Assembly (NCBI RefSeq): GCF_000834635.1
Contig: NZ_JXQV01000030.1
Coordinates: forward strand, 248,001-312,000
From: Agrobacterium tumefaciens
GTDB taxonomy: Bacteria > Pseudomonadota > Alphaproteobacteria > Rhizobiales > Rhizobiaceae
DNA: 64,000 bases
Direction: 5' to 3'
Shown here: positions 56,004-63,189 of the stretch, in pieces
How positions within the stretch are numbered: the first letter of the stretch is position 1
Layout of the letters: each line of letters starts with the position of its first letter
Notes under the pieces: generated by a model
The model's input: only the letters and a program-made list of their open reading frames with translations
What the model was told of the DNA's origin: nothing
Database searches by the model: none
Translations under genes and position numbers: made by a program

Positions 56004-56752
56004 GCTGCTACTCCCTTGTAAGCTTCAGCACGCGAATCGGCAGCGCGCTTCTTTGCAATGAAAATGGCTGTCGCGATGGCGCCAACTGCGATGAGAGCGA
56101 CAAGCACCCAAACCGTCGTCATGTCCGTCACAGAGGAAGGCTCGACCACCGGCGCTGAAGCCGGAGCCGTCGTTGCGGCAGCGGCAGTCGCAGCGGATTT
56201 CTTGGCGTTCGCTGACTGCTTCTCCGCCTGAACCGCTTCCGTCTTATTTTTTCCGTTAACCTGCGACGGTGAGAGACCCATCGCGGTAAGCGCCATAGCC
56301 ACACCGCGTGCTTCGATGTCTGCAACACGACGTCCCCAGCCTTTACCGAAGCTCTTCCAGATTTTCAGGGACTGCATGAACGACAGTCGGGCTCGGCAGA
56401 TCTTTTTGACCGTTACGCTGTGGTCATTGCTTCCAGCGCTAGACTTGAGCCACTTTTTGCCGCGCGAAACACCAGAATTGACCGATGCATCATGAACGGC
56501 CAGATCAACGCCTGGGAAAAGCTTGTCTGCGCCGCATGCTTCCCAAAACTCTGACCGGTAGAATTGAAGCGCTTGCGCCTTGGTAACGTTGCGAACTGGC
56601 GTCCGTTTCACCTTCAGCATGTCTTGGTACTGGTGCCAGCGCACCTCGGTAATGCCGTACATCGTCTTGCCACCGGGATCGTCGGGATGGTCGCTCCATC
56701 CTCCCTCCCACTTGGCTGTGATCGCTTGGCAAATCTCAAATCTGTCGGGCAT
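56000..56752 (-). CDS. GH108 endolysin with C-terminal membrane helix
   Basis: 250 residues. GH108 lysozyme domain with catalytic Glu16 in KWEGGWSDHPDDPGG and TMYGITE; then the peptidoglycan-binding PF09374-like part with FGKGWGRRV (about 145). An Ala/Thr-rich linker (170-205) leads to a membrane helix (about 213-233) and a short basic tail. No N-terminal signal, so release depends on the holin. The anchor is unusual for a soluble lysozyme. Start ATG 56752. Confidence 0.9.
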   Translation of the reverse strand: MPDRFEICQAITAKWEGGWSDHPDDPGGKTMYGITEVRWHQYQDMLKVKRTPVRNVTKAQALQFYRSEFWEACGADKLFPGVDLAVHDASVNSGVSRGKKWLKSSAGSNDHSVTVKKICRARLSFMQSLKIWKSFGKGWGRRVADIEARGVAMALTAMGLSPSQVNGKNKTEAVQAEKQSANAKKSAATAAAATTAPASAPVVEPSSVTDMTTVWVLVALIAVGAIATAIFIAKKRAADSRAEAYKGVAA

Positions 56753-56899
56753 GGGCGAGCTCCAAAAAGGGGGCCGCACTCATGCGCTAGCAATGAGCTT
56801 CAATATCATGCACCACGTGTTGCAACAATCCAGCATTTCCAGTAATTAGAAAGGGAATGCGCATGAGTGCTGATCCACCTTAACCGGAGACATGCACTC
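56753..56899. promoter_or_regulatory. Divergent lysis/capsid intergenic region
   Basis: 147 bases between the endolysin start on the minus strand and the capsid start on the plus strand. It must contain the promoters, or at least leaders, of both groups. A CCGGAG lies before the capsid ATG. No operator is recognised. Confidence 0.5.
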
Positions 56900-58003
56900 A
56901 TGACCAAGACCGTGGTTGCCTTTGGCGATCCGAAAGCCCAGAAGAAGTGGTCTGGCGGGCTTTTCATTGACATCACCAAGAAGAGCTACTTCGACCGCAA
57001 ATTCATCGGCACGTCCGACGAATACGCGATCCAGCGCCTTACCGATCTGGAATCGGAAGCAGGCGACACGATCACGTACGACCTGTCGGTCCAGCTTCGC
57101 AACAAGCCCACATACGGCGACAACCGCCTCGAGGGCAAAGAAGAAAGCCTTCGCTTCGCGAGCGATCAGCTAAAGATCGACCAGATGCGCCATGGGGTGT
57201 CTGCCGGTGGCAAGATGAGCCGCAAGCGGACGGCTCACAACATGCGCCAGATCGGCAAAAACCGGCTCTCCGATTACTGGTCCAAGTTTAACGACCAGAT
57301 GATTTTCATCTATCTGTCCGGCTCGCGCGGCATCAATGAGGACTTCATTGAAACCGTGGAATGGGCTGGCCATGCCGAAAACCCAATCGAAGCCCCTGAC
57401 AACGACCACATTCTTTATGGTGGCGACGCGACGTCCAAGGCGACGATTGATGCCACGGACATCATGTCCCGCTCGCTGATCGAGCGCGCTCAGGTTAAGG
57501 CACGCATGATGTCTGCCAAAGACCCCAAGAATGCGAACATGATGCCGATCCAGATCAATGGTGAAGCGCATTACGTCATGGTCATGAGCCCTTATCAGGA
57601 ACACGATCTGCGCACGAACGACGCTGGTGGATGGCTCGAGATCCAGAAGGCAGCCGCGACTGCTGAAGGCAAGGCAAACCCTATTTTCAAGGGCGGCCTC
57701 GGCATGATCAACAACACTGTTCTCCACAGCCATGAATGGGCGGTCCGCTTCAAGGATTACGGCGCTGGCGGCAACGTCCAGGCAGGCCGCGCCCTGTTCA
57801 TGGGCCGACAGGCTGGCGTCATCGCCTTCGGTTCTGCTGGCGGCTTCCGCTACACTTGGACTGAAGAAACCAAGGACCACGGCAACGAACCGGTTGTTGC
57901 GTCTGGCGTCATCGCTGGCGTGAAGAAGACACGGTTCAACGGTCGCGACTATGGCGTGATCTCTGTCGACACCGCCGCGAAAGACCCGAACGTCGCAGCA
58001 TAA
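56900..58003 (+). CDS. N4-gp56 family major capsid protein
   Basis: 367 residues matching the N4-gp56 capsid family: early FDRKFIGTSDEYAIQRL and DTITYDLSVQLRNKPTYGDNRL, central DQMIFIYLSGSRG and C-terminal GRDYGVISVDTAA. It forms the icosahedral shell. ATG 56900 has GGAG upstream; the frame extends to 56867. Neither a scaffold gene nor a portal precedes it, which is atypical. Confidence 0.93.
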   Translation: MTKTVVAFGDPKAQKKWSGGLFIDITKKSYFDRKFIGTSDEYAIQRLTDLESEAGDTITYDLSVQLRNKPTYGDNRLEGKEESLRFASDQLKIDQMRHGVSAGGKMSRKRTAHNMRQIGKNRLSDYWSKFNDQMIFIYLSGSRGINEDFIETVEWAGHAENPIEAPDNDHILYGGDATSKATIDATDIMSRSLIERAQVKARMMSAKDPKNANMMPIQINGEAHYVMVMSPYQEHDLRTNDAGGWLEIQKAAATAEGKANPIFKGGLGMINNTVLHSHEWAVRFKDYGAGGNVQAGRALFMGRQAGVIAFGSAGGFRYTWTEETKDHGNEPVVASGVIAGVKKTRFNGRDYGVISVDTAAKDPNVAA

Positions 58004-58009
58004 GGGCAA

Positions 58010-58027
58010 GCCCGGCTAAGTCCGGGC
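58010..58027 (+). terminator. Hairpin after capsid gene
   Basis: GCCCGG and CCGGGC around CTAAGT, seven bases past the stop. No T-run. It may attenuate or stabilise the abundant capsid message. Confidence 0.35.
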
Positions 58028-58081
58028 GACCCTCCCTCTTCAGCGGTCTATGCGACCATCCAACGTCAAAGGACTTTCGAC

Positions 58082-58543
58082 ATGGCGCTCATTCAGAGCA
58101 AATACGCCAAGGGCACCGAAGCCCTGTCTTACCCCTCCAACGCAGGCGAAGCGGTTGCTATTCGCTTCTCCCACCAGCTCACGGCTAACCCCGCTGCTGG
58201 CGATATCCTCGATCTTGCTTGCATCCCGTCCAACTGCCGCGTCGTAGACGTTGTCCTCGACTCGGATGATCTGGATACGAACGGTGCGCCGACCATGACA
58301 ATGGACGTAGGAATCATGAGCGGCACCTTCGGCGATGAAAGCCCTGCCAGAACATGCGGCGCGGAGTTCTTCTCCGGGGCTAACGTCGCTCAGGCCGGCA
58401 CCGTAGCGCGACCCACCCTCAAGTCAGCCTATCGAACGACAGCCTCAAACATTGATCGCTCCATCGGCATCAAGTTCGTCACGGCAGCGGCAACGTTCGT
58501 GCCTGGCCAAATCGGGCTGACGGTCTACCTGTCCACCGAGTGA
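58082..58543 (+). CDS. Phage structural protein, capsid-adjacent
   Basis: 153 residues with a beta-rich pattern and no signal; begins ALIQSKYAKGTEALSYP. The position directly after the capsid and the size fit a head decoration or stabilising protein. A GGACTTTCGAC leader precedes the ATG. Identity is inferred from context. Confidence 0.75.
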   Translation: MALIQSKYAKGTEALSYPSNAGEAVAIRFSHQLTANPAAGDILDLACIPSNCRVVDVVLDSDDLDTNGAPTMTMDVGIMSGTFGDESPARTCGAEFFSGANVAQAGTVARPTLKSAYRTTASNIDRSIGIKFVTAAATFVPGQIGLTVYLSTE

Positions 58544-58566
58544 CCCTTCGGGCCGCGTAACACATG

Positions 58567-58593
58567 AGGGGGGCGGTAAGCCCCCTTTCCTTT
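58567..58593 (+). terminator. Hairpin terminator after 58082 gene
   Basis: GGGGGC and GCCCCC around GGTAA, followed by a TTTCCTTT tract. It may reduce transcription into the following tail genes relative to the capsid gene. Confidence 0.5.
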
Positions 58594-58606
58594 AAAGGAG
58601 TGGACA

Positions 58607-58981
58607 ATGAAAATTGTAATCGAATGCAAGACTGGGCACACCGTTCAGAGCCTTGGCGGAGTGTCATACAGCTTTGACCGAGATGAGCATGGGCGCTTCG
58701 TGAACGAGGTTACGAGCGTTCTTCATCGGTCTCTGTTTCTAAACCTCGATGTCTATCAGGAAGTGCCGCTTACGCCTGAGCAGGATGACGACTTGGAGAT
58801 CCCCGCGTTCCTGAGTGGTGGAACGGAGCCAACGGAGCCAACGGAGCCAACGGAGCCAACGGAGCCAACGGAGCCAACGGAGCCAACGGAGCCAACGGAA
58901 GACGCAACTGCTACCGAGCAGCCAGTCAAGCCCAAAAGCACGGCCAAGAAAACGACTTCCAAGACCTCTACCAAGGTTTAA
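58607..58981 (+). CDS. Phage structural protein with (Thr-Glu-Pro) repeat
   Basis: 124 residues. N-terminal 70 residues are globular (VIECKTGHTVQSLGG, FDRDEHGRF), then (TEP)x8 and a Lys/Thr-rich tail (KPKSTAKKTTSKTSTK). No family recognised. AAAGGAG precedes the ATG, and the next gene starts three bases after its stop. The repeat is acidic and Pro-rich, likely extended. Confidence 0.75.
   Translation: MKIVIECKTGHTVQSLGGVSYSFDRDEHGRFVNEVTSVLHRSLFLNLDVYQEVPLTPEQDDDLEIPAFLSGGTEPTEPTEPTEPTEPTEPTEPTEPTEDATATEQPVKPKSTAKKTTSKTSTKV
58823..58894 (+). repeat. Eight tandem copies of a 9-base unit
   Basis: ACGGAGCCA repeated eight times without a mismatch, followed by a degenerate ninth (ACGGAAGAC). 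It is in frame (Thr-Glu-Pro), so gain or loss of units keeps the gene open. Confidence 0.97.
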
Positions 58982-58984
58982 CGT

Positions 58985-59689
58985 ATGCCAAAGGCGAATG
59001 ACATTCTGCGGAGAGCCAGCGTCCTTCTTCTCGACGATGAGCACACACGCTGGCCTCTCTCGGAACTCGCCGACTGGCTCAACGAGGCGGTGAAAGCCAT
59101 TGTTCTGGCGAAGCCCTCCGCCTCGTCCCGCACCCTGCCCCTCCCGCTTGCCAAAGGCACCTATCAGGAGCTTCCCGCTACGCTCGATGGAGTGACACCG
59201 CTCCAGCTGCTCGGCGTGAACCGCAATCTCGTCGGAGATGGGTCAACCCGCATCGGGGGCCGGGCCATTCGCACCGCCGCTCGAGCGCTTCTGGACGCGC
59301 AGGAACCGAACTGGCACGACCCGGCATATGAGCCATTCCGAAAGGAAGTGCGCCAAGTCGTCTTTGACGAGAACCTGCCGCTCGAATTTTATGCATATCC
59401 CGGCAACGACGGAAATGGCGTGGTCGAGGTGGCCCTATCCTACCTCCCAGCACCGGCACTGCCTTTGGCCGGTCAAGACGAAACGACCTATGCGGCATGG
59501 GACGTCGAGATCGGCTTGCCTGAGCCCTATTCCGTCCCCCTGCTGGACTACGTCCTCTACAAGGCGTTCTCGAAAGATGACATCGCCGGAGATCCTACCA
59601 AAGCGATGTCGCACTATCAGACCTTCGCGGCAGCGGTTGGGATTAAGGTTCAGGCGGAATCGTCAGCCAATCCGAACAGGAGACGCTGA
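58985..59689 (+). CDS. DUF6682-type phage adaptor protein
   Basis: 234 residues. Begins with a helical MPKANDILRRASVLLLDDEHTRWP segment (residues 1-24) and continues with a beta region; it recalls proteins between capsid and tail genes in short-tailed phages, likely head-tail adaptors. It overlaps the next gene by one base (TGATG). Confidence 0.78.
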   Translation: MPKANDILRRASVLLLDDEHTRWPLSELADWLNEAVKAIVLAKPSASSRTLPLPLAKGTYQELPATLDGVTPLQLLGVNRNLVGDGSTRIGGRAIRTAARALLDAQEPNWHDPAYEPFRKEVRQVVFDENLPLEFYAYPGNDGNGVVEVALSYLPAPALPLAGQDETTYAAWDVEIGLPEPYSVPLLDYVLYKAFSKDDIAGDPTKAMSHYQTFAAAVGIKVQAESSANPNRRR

Positions 59690-60315
59690 TGCGCGATATC
59701 GACGTTCTTTTCCCCGAGGTGTTGATCCACGCTCCTAACTGCTCCGATCCTATCGCGCGACGGTACTTGCGCGAAGCAGCTCGTGACGTTTGCGACAAGG
59801 TAGACCTCTGGCGCGAACGCGATCACATCACGATCAGCGATGCTGAAGGCGCATGTCTGTCAACCATTTCAGACGCCGAGATTGTGAAGATTGAAGCCGC
59901 CGACTTGGACGGTGTGTCACTTACGCCCCAAACCCCTGAATGGCTTGATGACAATTACCCCGGTTGGGACAAGCCGAACGATTCGGGCGCGACGTCGCGG
60001 TACATCACCCAAATCAAGCCAGGAACGATCCAAGTAGTCCCACCCAACACCGGGAAGCTATCGGTTCGTTTCATCCTCAAACCGTCCCGCACCGCGACCA
60101 CACTCCCTGATTTTCTCGTCGACAAATACGGCACCGAAATCGGCAAGGGTGCAGCGGCTCGCGTTCTCATGCTTCCGACGGATGATGGTGGTCCTAACCC
60201 CCAGATGGGAACCGTCCTGCAGGGCGAGTTCAACGACTTTCTCGACAAACTGCCGATGAAGGTTGCCAAAGGCCAGCAAGGTGCGCGCCCACGCACAAAA
60301 GGGAGCTATTTTTAA
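59689..60315 (+). CDS. Phage head-tail adaptor-like protein
   Basis: 208 residues. N-terminal helices (ARRYLREAARDVCDKVDLWRE) followed by a beta domain with GTIQVVPP and FILKPSRTAT. It resembles the previous gene product in layout, suggesting a second tail-tube or adaptor subunit. Coupled to both neighbours by one-base overlaps. Confidence 0.75.
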   Translation: MRDIDVLFPEVLIHAPNCSDPIARRYLREAARDVCDKVDLWRERDHITISDAEGACLSTISDAEIVKIEAADLDGVSLTPQTPEWLDDNYPGWDKPNDSGATSRYITQIKPGTIQVVPPNTGKLSVRFILKPSRTATTLPDFLVDKYGTEIGKGAAARVLMLPTDDGGPNPQMGTVLQGEFNDFLDKLPMKVAKGQQGARPRTKGSYF

Positions 60316-60731
60316 TGCCTGCCAGCACTTACGCCGCCAACGCGCTTTTGAACCTATTTCTGCGCGGCGTTGCTTTTGCCGCGCCTGCCCGGATCTATGT
60401 TTCGCTCCATACAGCAGATCCCGGCGCAACTGGGGCATCTGAGGCCACGGTAGCCGCTTGGCCTGCTTACGTGCGTCTCGACGCCGCACAGGGCGCAGCC
60501 GTCGCAACGGGATTTTCGGCAGCGGGAGGCAAAGCTACAGAAAACTCGAAAGAGCTGCTCTATCCGGCCCACAACGGCGCGGCACCCCTCACTATAACGC
60601 ACTTCGCGCTTTGGGATGCTGCGGCTGGCGGCAACATGATCTTCCAAGGCCCGCTGACAGCAAACAAAACCCTCAACCCCACTGACGAGTGCATCATCCA
60701 CGCCGGCGACCTCGATGTGACGGTGACTTGA
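60315..60731 (+). CDS. Phage tail-fibre protein (Gp80-like)
   Basis: 138 residues. PARIYVSLHTADPGATG near the N terminus and ITHFALWDAAAGGNMIFQGPL are typical of a short phage fibre/baseplate protein family. Overlaps the next start (TGATG). Confidence 0.78.
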   Translation: MPASTYAANALLNLFLRGVAFAAPARIYVSLHTADPGATGASEATVAAWPAYVRLDAAQGAAVATGFSAAGGKATENSKELLYPAHNGAAPLTITHFALWDAAAGGNMIFQGPLTANKTLNPTDECIIHAGDLDVTVT

Positions 60732-61243
60732 TGGATAGTCGCGGTTCAATCAATGGCTCAGAGATTAACGCGCTGCCTATCAACGAGGGAACATTCCTCG
60801 TGGACTGTGCCGCCGTTGTGAACGTATCGGTGGCTCCAACACTGTCTCTCACTCGGCGCATTGTTTCCGCTGCATTTGCTGTTATCGCGGTACCAGGCGC
60901 GTCGCTGCTGACAGCGCGACGCTCTGCCGCTTCGATAATGACCATCGCTGTCTTGCCATCCGCTAAGTTGGTCCGTCGCGTCACGCCTCAGATGGCTTCT
61001 CAGGTCAGCGTCACGGCTACGTCAAAGCTTGTTCGCCGCGTCGCGCCAATTGGCTCCACAGATATCCGCTTGAACGCTGGCGCGCTGCTGTCGTGGCGCT
61101 TTATCCATCGCACCGAGCAGAACCGAATTATGAAGCTTGAGCGCCCTCGTCACTCGCTTGTGCAACCTGAGACACGTCGAATGAGCGTACCTGCGGCAAG
61201 AAATCAAATGATGGTGCCGCGTGGCGTGGGGGTAATGCCGTGA
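60731..61243 (+). CDS. Phage protein, tail region
   Basis: 170 residues starting DSRGSINGSEINALPINEG, a Gly/Asn-rich N terminus seen in small fibre-linked proteins of short-tailed phages. The rest has repeated short strands with KLVRRV motifs (two copies). Function unknown. It overlaps the next gene by four bases. Confidence 0.65.
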   Translation: MDSRGSINGSEINALPINEGTFLVDCAAVVNVSVAPTLSLTRRIVSAAFAVIAVPGASLLTARRSAASIMTIAVLPSAKLVRRVTPQMASQVSVTATSKLVRRVAPIGSTDIRLNAGALLSWRFIHRTEQNRIMKLERPRHSLVQPETRRMSVPAARNQMMVPRGVGVMP

Positions 61244-61518
61244 GCGATGTCATGACAAAACAACCCGCCGATGTGCTCGATTACGACGTCGATTTCGTGC
61301 GCTGGCTTCCTCCTGGAGACAGGATCACGTCAGCGCTGAGCATCATCGACGATGCGACCGCCCTGATCGACCGCACAGACTATTCCGACACTGCCGCAAA
61401 GGTCTGGATATCAGGCGGGCTTGATGGCGAAAACGGCAATGTCTCGGTGACGATAGTCACGCTTGAAGGCCGCACCAAACAATTCTGTTTTAATCTGAAA
61501 ATCAGGGAGTGCCGCTGA
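61240..61518 (+). CDS. Phage fibre-tail adaptor protein
   Basis: 92 residues: DYDVDFVRWLPPGDRITSAL, ISGGLDGENGNVSVTIVT and GRTKQF make the compact pattern of phage fibre-tail adaptor proteins. Starts at GTG 61240 (GTGA overlap with the previous stop) and overlaps the next start (TGATG). Confidence 0.75.
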   Translation: MSDVMTKQPADVLDYDVDFVRWLPPGDRITSALSIIDDATALIDRTDYSDTAAKVWISGGLDGENGNVSVTIVTLEGRTKQFCFNLKIRECR

Positions 61519-62741
61519 TGGCTCTCAAGCTAACTAACAACGCTGTCTCGACGCTGCCGGCATCGATTACGTCGGGCGCTACGACGCTTTCTGTTCAAGG
61601 CGGAGATGCGGGCAAGTTTCCAGTCCTGGGAGCTGGTGATTGGCATCCGGCAACGATCATCGACCCATCGAACAATATGGAGATCGTGCGGGTCACTGCC
61701 CGTGCGGGCTCAACCCTGACAATAGTTCGGGCTCAGGAAGGAACCACGGCAAAGGCGTTCGCTGCTGGGTCACGCATCGATGTGCGAGTGACCGCTGAGA
61801 CAATTGGGTCGATTGTAGATGATTATGCAGCGCTCAACTCCGGAAAGGCCAACAAAGGTGGCGAGGTATTCACGGGCGGCGTCACCGTTCCGACGTTCGC
61901 GATTAACGGCCTCGATAATCAAGATCAGGTTCTAATGTTCCAAAAGGGGGGCGTGTCCCGATTCTCAATTTTCGTTGACAGCTTAGGCACCTTCAATATG
62001 GGGAAGTACGCCGACGACGGAAATTGGAATGGCGGCATCCTGAGTATCAACCGCCAGTCCGGTAAGATGACCCTCGCAGAGCAGTTAATAGCCCTCAAAG
62101 GCATCGACGTCAGAGGCAACGCGACATTTTTAAATGAAGTCCTCGCCCCGACTTTCGTTGTCAAAGAGAACCCCGGAAACTTCAGTATTCTCAGGTGGCT
62201 TCGTGGCAACCTACCCGCTTTCGACATAAGTCTTAACCCTGCGCAGGACTTCCAACTCAACACGTTCGCGAATGATGGCACATTCCTGTTCAACCCCCTC
62301 TACATCTCGCGGCTGACCGGCGTTACAACTATCAACAACATTCGCCTTGGCAACAAAGCCACCGCCGCAGACATCACAGCCGCAACCGAGAACAAGTTCC
62401 CCGATGCCAAGGCTGTCAAGGAAGCCATCGCGGCTAATGTGCCTCCTAGCCTGGGCGTAGCTCAATCTTGGCAAGACGTGGCGGCTTCTCGCTCTTTGGG
62501 GACCGTTTACCAAAATACCACAGGCCGGACGATAGCCGTGGCCGTATACACTTCGTATGGTACGAGTTTTGAGGTCTCCACAAACGGCACGACTTTTTTG
62601 CAACTTGGATATCCAATTTACGATGCCACTAGCGGCGGGACGTCCACAAGTATGGTTGCAAATGGTCCTTACGAAATCCCGCCCGGAAACTATTACCGGG
62701 TTATCGGTGGGGTCATCAATTCTTGGAAGGAAATGCGATGA
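61518..62741 (+). CDS. Phage tail-fibre protein
   Basis: 407 residues. N-terminal LKLTNNAVSTLPASITSGATTLSV and MEIVRVTARAGSTLTIVRAQEGT form the virion-attachment domain seen in many prophage fibres; the central part is repetitive beta strand and the C-terminal part (about 310-407) is a probable receptor-binding head. Its stop overlaps the next start (ATGA). Confidence 0.85.
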   Translation: MALKLTNNAVSTLPASITSGATTLSVQGGDAGKFPVLGAGDWHPATIIDPSNNMEIVRVTARAGSTLTIVRAQEGTTAKAFAAGSRIDVRVTAETIGSIVDDYAALNSGKANKGGEVFTGGVTVPTFAINGLDNQDQVLMFQKGGVSRFSIFVDSLGTFNMGKYADDGNWNGGILSINRQSGKMTLAEQLIALKGIDVRGNATFLNEVLAPTFVVKENPGNFSILRWLRGNLPAFDISLNPAQDFQLNTFANDGTFLFNPLYISRLTGVTTINNIRLGNKATAADITAATENKFPDAKAVKEAIAANVPPSLGVAQSWQDVAASRSLGTVYQNTTGRTIAVAVYTSYGTSFEVSTNGTTFLQLGYPIYDATSGGTSTSMVANGPYEIPPGNYYRVIGGVINSWKEMR

Positions 62742-63163
62742 GTGAATTCGGCTTCTATCACCCGGATCGTGGATATTGGCAGACTACCAATGAGCCTTCC
62801 GAGGAAATTCTCGAATCGTACCCGGAGGGCACTATCGAATACCCGTTAAAGCCCGGGACTAATTATAAGCCTGTGAACGGCGGATGGATATATGTTGAGC
62901 CGGAGCCTGTACCAGCGGTGATGACGCCTGTCACCCGTCGCCAGTTGCGCTTGACGCTTGTACGCAACGGCATTTCTCTCGCGAGTGTCGAGGCTCTAAT
63001 CGCCAGCATGCCCGAAGGGATGCAGAAGGACGAAGCGCAGATTGAGTGGCAGGATGCCCAGACGTTTGAGCGAGAACATCCTACCTTGCTTCTGATCGCA
63101 CAAGCGCTCGATCTGACCCCGGCAAAGGTCGATGAATTGTGGATCAAGGCGATGGTTGCTTAG
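62738..63163 (+). CDS. Probable tail fibre assembly chaperone
   Basis: 141 residues. Short N-terminal strands with W/P residues, then VTRRQLRLTLVRNGIS and a helical tail. It is placed right after the fibre gene, where assembly proteins sit. ATG 62738 overlaps the fibre stop by four bases. Confidence 0.7.
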   Translation: MSEFGFYHPDRGYWQTTNEPSEEILESYPEGTIEYPLKPGTNYKPVNGGWIYVEPEPVPAVMTPVTRRQLRLTLVRNGISLASVEALIASMPEGMQKDEAQIEWQDAQTFEREHPTLLLIAQALDLTPAKVDELWIKAMVA

Positions 63164-63189
63164 CGTACCCGCACCCCAGGAGCTTTTTG

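Noticed and set aside
57170-58009. 279-codon minus-strand frame opposite the capsid gene
   Set aside because: Antisense shadow; capsid similarity on the plus strand is clear.
58823-58903. CRISPR-like regular repeat
   Set aside because: Units are 9 bases with no spacers and are in-frame codons of a phage gene.
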